Source: CAYRPN01 sp964426135
Lineage (GTDB): Bacteria; Planctomycetota; Phycisphaerae; Phycisphaerales; Phycisphaeraceae
NCBI GenBank assembly: GCA_964426135.1
Contig: CAYRPN010000002.1
Span: 124,001 to 188,000 of the forward strand
Length of the DNA: 64,000 nucleotides
Reading direction: 5' to 3'
Below the pieces are notes generated by a model, which worked only from the letters and a program-made list of their open reading frames with translations, was not told the origin of the DNA and made no database searches. The position numbers and the translations under genes were made by a program. Shown here piece by piece: positions 53,351 through 61,914 of the stretch. Position 1 is the first letter of the stretch; each line of letters starts with the position of its first letter.

Positions 53351-54025
53351 CTATGGTGGCGGTGACCGATCCTCGTGGTTTTGCTCTTTCGTGGGCTGGG
53401 TGCTTCCCATGCGGTCCTCTTTGAAGCGCATGATGCATCGGCATCCTTCAGTCGTCCTCAGTTCAAGCCGAATCGGCAGACCTGCCGAGTCGTAATTGAT
53501 GCTGACACTGACGATGCCATCTCTAAATGGCTGTGGGTCAGTGAGAATATATGTGCTTGTGAGTTCGTTGTCCGACGGCATTTTTCGAAACGCCGGCTTC
53601 ACGTGATGATCGAACGGAACTGCAAAGACAATGGGCAGAGTCCACAGCGGGTAAAGACAATCGTTGTCCAGACTGATTGGCAATCGATGGGTTTTCTCCG
53701 CATAGTCCACGCACTTGAAGTAGGTCTTCCTGTCGACGCGAAACTCGGCCAGCTCGTTTGGAAGAGTTTCAACGAGCCCCTCTCTCACCAGGTAGCTGTT
53801 GATCGTCACGTGAAGCGCGTCATCGGGGCTGACCGCCCGGCGGTAGCGCCCATACATTACATGCTTGTTCCCTTCGATCCATTCTTCAACGGTGACCTTC
53901 CCTGTTCGCGCGCCAGCCCATCGATCCGCAGGCGCGGCATCGCCGGTCGCTGCCTTCGGAAGACTCGAAACGCAGCCAATCACGGGCAAGCAAACCAACA
54001 CGACTGCAATGGCGATGCGTTGCAT
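53351..54025 (-). CDS. hypothetical lipoprotein
   Basis: This 224-residue protein has a lipobox (VCLPVIGC at residues 11-18), so it is probably anchored to a membrane and faces the periplasm. The rest is mixed alpha/beta, with VTVEEWIEGNKHVMYGRY and VSINYDSAGLPIRLELRTTEGC; the Cys-rich GCRCIMRF ending may matter. I do not recognise the family. It is tail-to-tail with the DUF1501 gene, five bases apart. Confidence 0.75.
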   Translation of the reverse strand: MQRIAIAVVLVCLPVIGCVSSLPKAATGDAAPADRWAGARTGKVTVEEWIEGNKHVMYGRYRRAVSPDDALHVTINSYLVREGLVETLPNELAEFRVDRKTYFKCVDYAEKTHRLPISLDNDCLYPLWTLPIVFAVPFDHHVKPAFRKMPSDNELTSTYILTDPQPFRDGIVSVSINYDSAGLPIRLELRTTEGCRCIMRFKEDRMGSTQPTKEQNHEDRSPPP

Positions 54026-54049
54026 GCGTCACCTCGGAAATCCCCTCCT

Positions 54050-55936
54050 TCACTTTCTCTTCTTCGGCCTGACATCCGGCACTTCGTCGTCGCCGTCGTC
54101 GTCCAACCAACTGCCGCCGCCGTCCTTGTCCTCTTCATCCTCCGGCGTCGCCGCGCGGACGACGACGGTGCGACCCACCACGTCGCCCAGGCGCTGGCGG
54201 ATCGGGCTGAACAGCGCAAACGCCAGCAGCGGCGGGGCGATCAGGTCCAGCACCTTGAACAGGTTGCGGCCCAGCACCTGCCAGAGATCGGGAGGCTGGC
54301 CTTTGAGTCCGGTCACGCGCAGGCCGAACAGCGCTTTGCCGATGGTGACGGCAGTGAACAGTTCGCTGAGGAAGGTGTAGCCGAGGTACAGGCCGATGGC
54401 GATGGCGGAAGGGATCATGCGTTCCCAGCCCGCGCCGCTGCCGGGGCGGAACGCGATCAGTTCCTCGAAGCTGACGCCGCCGATGACCATCGCCGCAACG
54501 ATGCAGGGCGCCAAGTCCACCGCGCCGGCCATGAATCGGCTGCCCAGATCCGCGACAACCACGCCTTTGGGAAGCGCCGCTTGTTGCGTGGTCGGATCGC
54601 GCTTCCACAGCACCAGCAGAATCGGCGTCGCCAGCACCAGCACGCCGATGATGATGAGCACATCGGCGACCGGCGGAAATCCGAGCGGCTCCGTCGCCAG
54701 CGGCACCGGCTGCGGATCGGACACGCTGCCGCGCGTGGTCATGCGGAGCCAGGTGAGCTGGTCGGCCGTCTGCATCACCAGCGCGATGCGGTCGGCCGCC
54801 TGCGCCAGCGCCCAGCCGTCGGGCGGAAAATCAGCGAGCAAGGTGCCGATCTCGCTGACGCCTTCGGGCCGGATCGCCGAAAGTGAAAGTTCCAGCTTGC
54901 CCGCCGTGTTGACGCGGCGAGCCACGATGATCTGCTGGTCGATCGCCAGCGGCGGGGCGGCAAACGTGTCGGTCAGCGGTTGCTCCCGTTTCACCCAGGT
55001 GCTGACGGTTTGCTTCTTGTCATCTTTTCCCTCGCTGTACTGGTACCAGCGCAGCACGTTTCCGCCCGGTGGCAGCACGACCAGGGTCGGGCGCAGTTCG
55101 TCCTTCGACAGCGAAAGCAGCCAGGCCGGCGCGCCTTGAGGCCAGTCGGAAGGCAGGTCGACGCGCACCCACCGTTTCTGCACCAGTGTCAGCAGTCGGT
55201 CGGCCTTGACCGGCGCGGGCTTGGGCAGCGCGGGCTTCACGTCTTTGTCCTTCGTCGTCTTGTCGCCGGCGCCGTCGTCCTTGGCATCGGAGGTCGCTGG
55301 ATTCTTGTCTTTCTCTGCAGCGGCATTTCCATCCTTGGCCGCATCATCGCTCTTGGTGGTCGGCTCCGGCTTCGGCTTTTCCTCAGCGGGTTTTCCGGGG
55401 GTGTTCTTGGCGGCGGGCTTTGGCGTCGGATCCTTCGCCGTCTCCGTTTCAGGCGGGGCGTCGAGCCGCTGCAGCAGCGCGGCGCTCTCCACGCGCATCA
55501 GCACAAAGGGCTGATCGCGGGCGGTGGCCAGGCTGCGCAGCACCGCGCCTTTCGGCAGCGCGGGCAGCAGCGAATCGCTGAACACGCGGTGGCCCAGTTG
55601 ATCGTCGAACGCGCGCAGCGTCTGCATCGTGCCCGTGTCGTAAACGAGCCAGAGATATCCGCCGCTCGCCGCAGCCCCGCCGGGCACGAGCCGGCCCTGC
55701 AGCGTCAGCGGCGGCCGCAACCGGCCCTCGCGATCCGACGCCTGTCGATGCTGGATCGAAATCCCGGTGGCCTCCTTGTTGGGCCGCACGATCCAGAGTT
55801 GATCCGCATCGCCGACCACCGTCAGATCCGCGCTCGCCGCGGCAACCGTGAACAGTGCCACGCAAGCGGCAACCAGCGCGCAGAGGAAGCGGCGACAAGA
55901 AGGGAACAACGCGGACAAAGTGGGAAGCACAGTCAC
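54050..55936 (-). CDS. RDD-family membrane protein with large extracytoplasmic domain
   Basis: This 628-residue protein starts at GTG 55936. A signal peptide precedes a beta-rich, propeller-like region (DLTVVGDADQLWIVRPN). Residues 160-240 are a Lys/Pro/Asp-rich linker. One membrane helix at about 425 leads to the RDD domain (ADLGSRFMAGAVDLAPCIVAAM, TIGKALFGLRVTG, LGRNLFKVLDLIAPPLLAFA). RDD domains occur in transport-related membrane proteins; the activity is unknown. The tail is acidic then basic (DDDGDDEVPDVRPKKRK). Confidence 0.85.
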   Translation of the reverse strand: MTVLPTLSALFPSCRRFLCALVAACVALFTVAAASADLTVVGDADQLWIVRPNKEATGISIQHRQASDREGRLRPPLTLQGRLVPGGAAASGGYLWLVYDTGTMQTLRAFDDQLGHRVFSDSLLPALPKGAVLRSLATARDQPFVLMRVESAALLQRLDAPPETETAKDPTPKPAAKNTPGKPAEEKPKPEPTTKSDDAAKDGNAAAEKDKNPATSDAKDDGAGDKTTKDKDVKPALPKPAPVKADRLLTLVQKRWVRVDLPSDWPQGAPAWLLSLSKDELRPTLVVLPPGGNVLRWYQYSEGKDDKKQTVSTWVKREQPLTDTFAAPPLAIDQQIIVARRVNTAGKLELSLSAIRPEGVSEIGTLLADFPPDGWALAQAADRIALVMQTADQLTWLRMTTRGSVSDPQPVPLATEPLGFPPVADVLIIIGVLVLATPILLVLWKRDPTTQQAALPKGVVVADLGSRFMAGAVDLAPCIVAAMVIGGVSFEELIAFRPGSGAGWERMIPSAIAIGLYLGYTFLSELFTAVTIGKALFGLRVTGLKGQPPDLWQVLGRNLFKVLDLIAPPLLAFALFSPIRQRLGDVVGRTVVVRAATPEDEEDKDGGGSWLDDDGDDEVPDVRPKKRK

Positions 55937-56041
55937 CCCGACACGATAGTCGAAACGTCCAAGTGAGCAACCGTTGCGAGGGTGCCGGCGACGAGAAGCG
56001 CCATTGACGGCACAGCGGCGGCGGGCGTCGGCGCTTGTCCG

Positions 56042-57289
56042 TCAGACGCGCGTGGTCGACATTGCCTGCAAACCAAGGTCGCTCATCTGCCCGCGGATGA
56101 AGTACTCATGCGCAATCCCCGCGATCATCGCGGCATTGTCGAGGCACAAACTCATCGGCGGCAGGCGGACTTCAAGTCCGCCATGCCCGGCTCCAGCGTC
56201 GATCTGCCCCAGTTCCACCGCCCGTTTGCGCAGCAGCGAGTTGGCACTGACGCCGCCTCCGACCAGGAGCGTGCGCGGTCGCCGGCCCTGGGCGGTCAGT
56301 TGATCGATCGCCCGCCGAATCTTGGTGATGACCGCCTCGATCGCAGCCGCCTGAAACGCCGCCGCCATGTTGCGGCGTTGCTCGTCGGTCAGGTCGTCAG
56401 CGGATCGCTCGAAGACCGACTGCTCACCGCGACCAACGGGCCTTCCGCGCACGAGATAGAGCAGGGCGGTCTTCAGGCCGGAGAACGAAAAATCGAGGCT
56501 GCCCTCTTCCAGCATGGATCGCGGCAACTTGTACGCCGAGGCGTCGCCGGTCTGTGCGAGTTTGTCGAGCTTCGGCCCGCCGGGATAGCCCACTTTCAGA
56601 ATCACCGCTGCTTTGTCGTACGCCTCGCCCACGGCATCATCGATCGTGCGCCCGATCACGCGCATCTCGATCGGCGAGGTGAGTTCGTAAAGCGACGTGT
56701 GCCCGCCGGAGACGACGAGGCCAAGGGCGGGGAAGCGGTCAGGGTGTAGGGTGTAGGGTGCAGGGTGTAGGGTGTCGAGAGGAGACGCTTTCAATTTCGG
56801 ATTTTGGATTTCGGATGGCGGCGGCATCCCTCCTTCGTGCCTCCGTGCCTCCCTGCCTCCGTGCCTGTCTTCTTGCCTTTCCCCTTGGCCCCCGCCCCTT
56901 GGCCCTTGGCCCTTCTTCTCCTCCATCCATCCCGCATACAGATGCGCTCGCACGTGATCCACGCCGATCAGCGGTTTGCCCAGCGCCCACGCGATCGCCT
57001 TGGCGGCGCTGACACCGACGAGCAGTGAACCGATCAGGCCGGGACGATTGCCCACCGCGATCGCGTCGAGATCGGCGAAGGTCACGCCGGCAGCGCTCAG
57101 CGCGTCCTGCACCACCGGGCTGATGCGCTCCAGGTGCGCCCGGCTGGCGATCTCGGGCACCACGCCGCCGTAGCGCTCGTGCAACTTGTGCTGCGTGGCA
57201 ATGATGTTGGAGCGCACGAACACGCCATCCTCCACCACGGCGGCGGCGGTCTCATCGCAACTGGTTTCAAGGCCGAGGATCAGGGACAT
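56042..57289 (-). CDS. tsaD: tRNA threonylcarbamoyladenosine transferase TsaD with a repeat insert
   Basis: TsaD transfers threonylcarbamoyl to A37 of ANN-decoding tRNAs (t6A), an essential function. Landmarks: LGLETSCDETAAAVV, the metal-binding HVRAHLYAG (H-x3-H), VVSGGHTSLYEL, DDAVGEAYDKAAVIL, FSGLKTALLYLV, GGVSANSLLRK and the late LCLDNAAMIAG. The protein is 415 residues (start ATG 57289), against about 340 in most bacteria. The excess is residues about 121-183, a low-complexity stretch (GQGERQEDRHGG, TLHPAPYTLHPD) between the HxxxH helix and the VSGGHT strand. The insert is in frame and encoded by tandem repeats. Confidence 0.95.
   Translation of the reverse strand: MSLILGLETSCDETAAAVVEDGVFVRSNIIATQHKLHERYGGVVPEIASRAHLERISPVVQDALSAAGVTFADLDAIAVGNRPGLIGSLLVGVSAAKAIAWALGKPLIGVDHVRAHLYAGWMEEKKGQGPRGGGQGERQEDRHGGREARRHEGGMPPPSEIQNPKLKASPLDTLHPAPYTLHPDRFPALGLVVSGGHTSLYELTSPIEMRVIGRTIDDAVGEAYDKAAVILKVGYPGGPKLDKLAQTGDASAYKLPRSMLEEGSLDFSFSGLKTALLYLVRGRPVGRGEQSVFERSADDLTDEQRRNMAAAFQAAAIEAVITKIRRAIDQLTAQGRRPRTLLVGGGVSANSLLRKRAVELGQIDAGAGHGGLEVRLPPMSLCLDNAAMIAGIAHEYFIRGQMSDLGLQAMSTTRV
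56741..56915. repeat. compound heptamer/octamer array inside tsaD
   Basis: On the coding (minus) strand: G/A-rich heptamers (GGGCCAA), then octamers (GGCACGGA, GGCAGGGA, GGCACGAA; about 56829-56870), then CCGAAAT-like units (56789-56817), then CCCTACA heptamers (56741-56776). The order is the same as in the DUF1549/DUF1553 gene inserts. Confidence 0.85.
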
Positions 57290-57353
57290 GCCCAACAGAT
57301 TACAGCGCGAAGGGATTGACGTTCGACGGCCATTCCATCATCGAATGACGGCA

Positions 57354-57389
57354 CCCCGTTTAGCGACGGGGCTTGCCCCGCTCCGGCGG
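57354..57389. repeat. REP palindrome, left of the RAYT gene
   Basis: CCCCGTTTAGCGACGGGGC then TTGCCCCGCTCCGGCGG: a hairpin with arms GCGACGGGGC/GCCCCGCT. It sits 26 bases from the transposase stop codon. Confidence 0.85.
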
Positions 57390-57414
57390 ATAACCCCACA
57401 CCACCGCACCCACA

Positions 57415-58011
57415 TCATCCCGTATGCGGCGACAAAAACTTCCATTGTTGACGCGCCAAACCCTCCTTCGTCGGATTCCCGTCCACATACGTGATCGCTC
57501 GCTCAATCGCCTCAACGTCATTCAAAAACACCTTCCACATATTCCTCGCCCACGGCGAAGGCAGGCTGCCATCGCTACGCCGGTGTGATGCCAGCGGGTG
57601 AAGGCCGCGCTCGATCAGCGCATGCGTCGCACGCCCCTTCAAGTGACTCACCATCTGCTCAGCAAGGTGGTTCCCATGTCGGCCAATCACCATGTGAACG
57701 TGATCGGGAAGAATGGCGCAAGCATGGACGGCATAACTGCTCTTTCTGCTGGCATCGGCGAATCCCAAGGCGATCGCACGCGCCTGGATGCCATCAAAGG
57801 TCACCGGCGAGTACTTCAGCGCGTCCTTCGCCTCATCACGCATGGCGTGGTCGTGGGGGTGTGATGCAACGGAGCGCCGGGTGTCTGTCTTGGTCGCTTC
57901 TCCGTAACGAAGCAGTTCCCAGACCCGAATCCAACTCGACCACGAGCCGCGAGGATCGTTGGGCAGCCAGAAACCGTAGGCGGTGAAGATGACATGGTAG
58001 GCCAGCACCAT
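57415..58011 (-). CDS. REP-associated Y1-type transposase (RAYT)
   Basis: This 198-residue protein is of the IS200-like Y1/RAYT family. HVIFTAYGFWLPNDPRGSW opens the domain and PDHVHMVIGRHG carries the HxH (HUH) metal site, then MVSHLKGRATHAL and the ending AITYVDGNPTKEG. A catalytic Tyr in the usual HLKG helix is not obvious, so activity is uncertain. It is bracketed by palindromes with the same TTTAGCGACGGGGC head, as RAYTs are by their REPs. Confidence 0.85.
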   Translation of the reverse strand: MVLAYHVIFTAYGFWLPNDPRGSWSSWIRVWELLRYGEATKTDTRRSVASHPHDHAMRDEAKDALKYSPVTFDGIQARAIALGFADASRKSSYAVHACAILPDHVHMVIGRHGNHLAEQMVSHLKGRATHALIERGLHPLASHRRSDGSLPSPWARNMWKVFLNDVEAIERAITYVDGNPTKEGLARQQWKFLSPHTG

Positions 58012-58058
58012 GGCAGCAATGTATCAACGAATGGCATTTACACCAACATTATCATTCT

Positions 58059-58140
58059 CCGTTTAGCGACGGGGCTTGCCCCGCTCTTGTCGATGCACGG
58101 TAGTCCGCCGGAGCGGGGCAAGCCCCGTCGCTAAACGGGG
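58059..58140. repeat. inverted REP pair, right of the RAYT gene
   Basis: Two REP units face each other: CGTTTAGCGACGGGGCTTGC (58060 on) and GCAAGCCCCGTCGCTAAACG (ending 58137). Together they form a bimer (BIME-like) hairpin of about 80 bases between the RAYT and the esterase stop codon. Confidence 0.85.
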
Positions 58141-58155
58141 AACCGTCCGCGCGCA

Positions 58156-59682
58156 TCAATCCACCGGCAACCTCGCATCAAACGCCGTCAGCTCCGGTCG
58201 CGAGATGAACGGCGATGCTGGCAACCCTTCGCGGTTGTACAGACTGCAACCCTTGGGCGTCACCCGGTACGCATAGCGCACCGCCACGGGCCTGGGCACT
58301 CTCGCGCTAGTCACGACCACGGTCTTGCCCGCGATCGTCGCCTCCGCGGGAAGCCACGCGCCCGATTCATCGGCCAACTCGAAAAGTCGCAGCGCCGCAT
58401 CCGGCGTTTCCTTGGGCGCATCGAGTCCCGACTTGCTCGCGATCATCAGGCCCTTGTTCGCGTGATCGAATTGCACGACCACCTTGCCGCCATCGATCTG
58501 AACCTTCGTGAACATCGGGCCGCTGAAGGCGATGGACTTGCCGAAGTCCTTCGCCAGCGCCCAGCGCGCCAGGCGTTCGCCCACGTCGATCTTGTTGGGC
58601 GGGTGAATGTCGCCGCCTTCGATATCCGCCGTCACAACCATGCCGGTGCCCGGCACATCGGCGGCACGGCGCTGCTCCTCGCGCAGGTAGGGCCAGTGTG
58701 TGTTGGCGCCGCTGCCGGGAAGCTGCACGAAATAGACGGAAAGATCGTCGTTGCTCAGCGCGGCCCGCCAGCCTTTGATCAAGGCCCGCATCTTGTGTTG
58801 GTAATCGCGCGGGTCTTCGCCGACGCCGCAGTTGGACTCGCCCTGGTACCAGATGAAGCCGCGGGCTGCGAACGCGGCGACGGGCGCGACGCGCGAGTTG
58901 AAGAGCCTGCCGGGCAGCCAGTTGGCGTCGCGGGCATAGACGCCGCCGGGCAAGGCGCGCAGGCCGGCGAGGTCCTGCTTGTCGCCCAGTTCCAGTTCGC
59001 GCTTGAGCGTGTCGTGGCCGGTGAACGCATCGCGCGGGATGTAGGGTTCGATCGGCGTCCCGCCGCGCGAGGTGTCGATGATGGCGACGGGCACGTTCAG
59101 TTCCTCGTGCAGCCGGCGAGCGAAGAAAAATGCGGCGGCGGAATAGCTGGAGACGGACTGCGGCGAACAAACAGACCACGCGCCGCGCCCGCGCAGTTCG
59201 CTGAGCGGTGTCGCCGACTCGCCATCGTTGATCTTGCGAAAGCGGATGGCGGGGAACTTGGCCGCAGCGATCTGCTCCTTCACCGCCGGCAGTTTCCCCG
59301 CGACGCTGCCGACGTTCCATTCCATGTTCGACTGCCCGCTGGCGTGCCAGACTTCGCCGACGAGCACGTCGTTGATCGTGAGTTTGTCCTTGCCGTTCGT
59401 CACGACCAGTTCGCGCGCTTCGACGCTGGCCTTGAGTGCGTCGAGTTTCAGGGCCCACCGACCGTCCGCGCCCGCCTTCACGGATTTCGTCTGGCCGGCG
59501 AACTCAAGCTGCACCGTCGAGCCGACGTCCGAATTGCCCCAGATCGCCACCGGGCGATCACATTGCAGCACGACGTGATCGGAGAAGATCGCGGCGATTT
59601 TCAGGTCGGCCAGCGCTGCGGACGAAAACGCAGCGGCCAGCCCGAGCGCCAATGAACAATAAAACGAATTGCGTGGAATCAT
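58156..59682 (-). CDS. sialate O-acetylesterase-like protein
   Basis: This 508-residue exported protein has a signal peptide ending SSAALA. The SGNH-type SASA domain begins at VWHASGQSNMEW (catalytic Ser) and includes GFIWYQGESNCG, VYFVQLPG and GDIHPPNK with the late Asp-x2-His pair. Such enzymes remove O-acetyl groups from sugars such as sialic acid or xylan. A preceding beta domain (residues 26-110) is typical of the family. A REP lies just upstream of its start codon. Confidence 0.88.
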   Translation of the reverse strand: MIPRNSFYCSLALGLAAAFSSAALADLKIAAIFSDHVVLQCDRPVAIWGNSDVGSTVQLEFAGQTKSVKAGADGRWALKLDALKASVEARELVVTNGKDKLTINDVLVGEVWHASGQSNMEWNVGSVAGKLPAVKEQIAAAKFPAIRFRKINDGESATPLSELRGRGAWSVCSPQSVSSYSAAAFFFARRLHEELNVPVAIIDTSRGGTPIEPYIPRDAFTGHDTLKRELELGDKQDLAGLRALPGGVYARDANWLPGRLFNSRVAPVAAFAARGFIWYQGESNCGVGEDPRDYQHKMRALIKGWRAALSNDDLSVYFVQLPGSGANTHWPYLREEQRRAADVPGTGMVVTADIEGGDIHPPNKIDVGERLARWALAKDFGKSIAFSGPMFTKVQIDGGKVVVQFDHANKGLMIASKSGLDAPKETPDAALRLFELADESGAWLPAEATIAGKTVVVTSARVPRPVAVRYAYRVTPKGCSLYNREGLPASPFISRPELTAFDARLPVD

Positions 59683-59689
59683 GTCCCCA

Positions 59690-59720
59690 GTTTAGCGACG
59701 GGGCTTGCCCCGCTCCGGGG
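59690..59720. repeat. REP palindrome in the leader of the esterase gene
   Basis: GTTTAGCGACGGGGCTTGCC then CCGCTCCGGGG. Its edge is seven bases from the ATG at 59682, so it forms part of the leader and supplies the GGGGAC before the start. Confidence 0.8.
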
Positions 59721-59801
59721 AGCAATCCAGGGGCATACACCTGCGCGGACGGCCCACCTTACTCGGTTGAACGTTACGCCGCAGTGGAATCATCTTTCGG
59801 A

Positions 59802-60290
59802 TTACTTTTCAGTGCGTCTCCCGACGGCTGCATCCATGGCGCGCAAATACCCTTTCGTGGGCCGCACGATATGCCGCAGATTCAGGAATGATTTGCGAGC
59901 TTGGCTGTGTCGTCGCCGAACCCAACGGCTATCTTTCTCGCTGAAGAGTCGCGCTGATCGTGGCGGTTCGAATAAATTCCAAGCCGCGAGTGGAATTCCA
60001 TAAAGCTCGCGCGCAAACAACAGTGCCACTGACATCGATCCATACCATTTCGAACTCGCAGGTTTCCAATTGTCGTTGCATTGAACAATGCCGAATGTCT
60101 CTCCAGACCTCAAAACATAGTGTCCGAGTAAGAATCGACAGGTATCCGCCGGCCCCATGATCTCGCACGATGCAAGCACAAAGGGGCGCGGCGAAAGCTT
60201 GGCTGGCAATTGACCAACGGGGTACGGATATTGGATGGCCAGCCCCCAAGCTTTGTGAACGAAATCAATGATCGATTGATACGGGCTCAT
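59802..60290 (-). CDS. hypothetical protein, lower-GC
   Basis: This 162-residue protein starts at ATG 60290 with GAGG upstream. It reads as a plausible globular protein (YQSIIDFVHKAWGLAIQ, then GPADTCRFLLGHYVL). It has no signal peptide. The DNA here has clearly lower GC than the neighbours, so it may have been acquired. I do not recognise the family; the chance that it is not translated is real. Confidence 0.55.
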   Translation of the reverse strand: MSPYQSIIDFVHKAWGLAIQYPYPVGQLPAKLSPRPFVLASCEIMGPADTCRFLLGHYVLRSGETFGIVQCNDNWKPASSKWYGSMSVALLFARELYGIPLAAWNLFEPPRSARLFSEKDSRWVRRRHSQARKSFLNLRHIVRPTKGYLRAMDAAVGRRTEK

Positions 60291-60317
60291 CACAGCGACG
60301 CCTCGTTCGTTAACGTG

Positions 60318-61784
60318 TCATTTCTTCTCTTCCTTCTCCGGCAACTTCTCCCCCTTCTCCAGTTTCGAAATCTTCGAATTGATCTCCTCCAGCCGGGCGG
60401 CGATTTCCGCCTTGGCCTTGTTCAGGCGTTCGATTTCCACCATGCGGGCCAGGTCGTCGGCTCCGGTCTTGCCCGTCTTGGGCCAGTCGCCGTCCTTTAC
60501 TTTGCCGAGGATCGCCTTAAGGGCCGCGGCAAGTTGCGGGTCGGCTTCGTTCTTCTCCAGCGACTCCGGCGTGATGGCGCCGGCGGGCTTCTCGGCCTTG
60601 AGCGCCGCGTCGCGGCGCTTCTTGAGCATCTCGACCACCGCTTCGCTGTTCATCGGAACGTAATAACCGTCGCTGGGGTCAACGCCCCAGAGCTTGCTGT
60701 CGTCCTTGCGGTGAATGTTGCGGCCGCTGGGCAGGTAGTAGAGCGCGTTGGTGATCTTGATCGCGCCCAGGCCCGCTTCGAGTTGCTTCACCTGTTGCAC
60801 GCTGCCTTTGCCGAAGCTGCGGGTGCCGACGATGATCGCGCGGTTGTTGTCCTTCAAAGCGCCGGCGACGATTTCTGAAGCGGAAGCGCTCGACTCATTC
60901 ACCAGCACCACCAGCGGCAGATCGACGATGTCGCCGGCCTGCGCGGTGGATTCGAAGGAGCGATCGCGCTGCGACCGGCCGCGAACGGAAACGATCGTCT
61001 TGCCCGCGCCCAGGAACATGTCGGAGACCTGCACCGCGGCATCGAGCAGCCCGCCCGGATCGAAGCGCAGGTCGATGATCAGACCCTTGGCGCCCTGGGC
61101 ATTGAGTTCGCCGACGGCGGCCTTCATGCGGTCGACAGTGTCCTCGGTGAACTGCGACAGGCGGATCAGGCCGATCTTGTTTTCCTTGTCGAACATGTAG
61201 TCCCAGTGGCCATCGGGCTTGCGTGTCCAGCCGCGAACGGTGGGCACGACGATGCGGGCGCGGGTGATGGTGAGTTCAGCGACTTTGCCGTCGCCGTGGC
61301 GGACTTTGAGTTTGACGGGCGTGTTCTCTTCGCCGGTGAGGCGCTTGATGGACTCGGCGGTGGTGATGCCTTCGGTGGATTTGCCGTCGATCTCCAGCAC
61401 GACGTCGCCCGCCATGACGCCGGCCTTCCAGGCGGGCGAGTCTTCCAGCGGGGTGACGATGCGGAGGAAGTTCTCGTGGATGTCGATCTCCGCGCCGATG
61501 CCGAAGAACGTGCCGCGCACCTGCTTGTCGAAGTCGGGCATCTCTTCGGGCGAAAGATAAACCGTGTAGGGATCGCCCAGGGCGTTGACCATGGCGCGCA
61601 CGGCGGCGTCGATGATTTTCTTTTCGTCAGGCACCTCGACATATTCAGAGACGATTTCGTGGCGCACATCGACGAGCAGGTCGAGCTGCTCGAACACGCC
61701 GTTGCGCACCGCCAGCGTCTGCACGGCGGAGAACGTGGCCAGCGCCAGGGCAATCAGGACGAGCACCGTGGAACGATTGGGCAT
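60318..61784 (-). CDS. C-terminal processing peptidase (S41 family)
   Basis: This 488-residue protein starts at ATG 61784 (GGGA upstream). One N-terminal membrane/signal segment (TVLVLIALALATFSAVQTLA) leads to a PDZ domain (PAWKAGVMAGDVVLEIDGKS) and the S41 protease fold: IDLRFDPGGLL, the Ser in NESSASASEIVAGAL and the Lys in SFGKGSVQ. CtpA-type proteases cleave exported proteins in the periplasm. The C-terminus (RLEEINSKISKLEKGEKLPE) is a coiled coil. The longer frame to 61976 is not family-like. Confidence 0.92.
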   Translation of the reverse strand: MPNRSTVLVLIALALATFSAVQTLAVRNGVFEQLDLLVDVRHEIVSEYVEVPDEKKIIDAAVRAMVNALGDPYTVYLSPEEMPDFDKQVRGTFFGIGAEIDIHENFLRIVTPLEDSPAWKAGVMAGDVVLEIDGKSTEGITTAESIKRLTGEENTPVKLKVRHGDGKVAELTITRARIVVPTVRGWTRKPDGHWDYMFDKENKIGLIRLSQFTEDTVDRMKAAVGELNAQGAKGLIIDLRFDPGGLLDAAVQVSDMFLGAGKTIVSVRGRSQRDRSFESTAQAGDIVDLPLVVLVNESSASASEIVAGALKDNNRAIIVGTRSFGKGSVQQVKQLEAGLGAIKITNALYYLPSGRNIHRKDDSKLWGVDPSDGYYVPMNSEAVVEMLKKRRDAALKAEKPAGAITPESLEKNEADPQLAAALKAILGKVKDGDWPKTGKTGADDLARMVEIERLNKAKAEIAARLEEINSKISKLEKGEKLPEKEEKK

Positions 61785-61914
61785 GGAGATTCCCTTCAAT
61801 GTTGAATCGCCAGCCATTGTAGGTGGCCACCGAAGGAGAGGAAATGACAGTACTCGTGGCGGAAGTTGGCGAGACAGGGCAGGTGGCGATGTCCCGGGAA
61901 TTTCAGCCTGCGCC

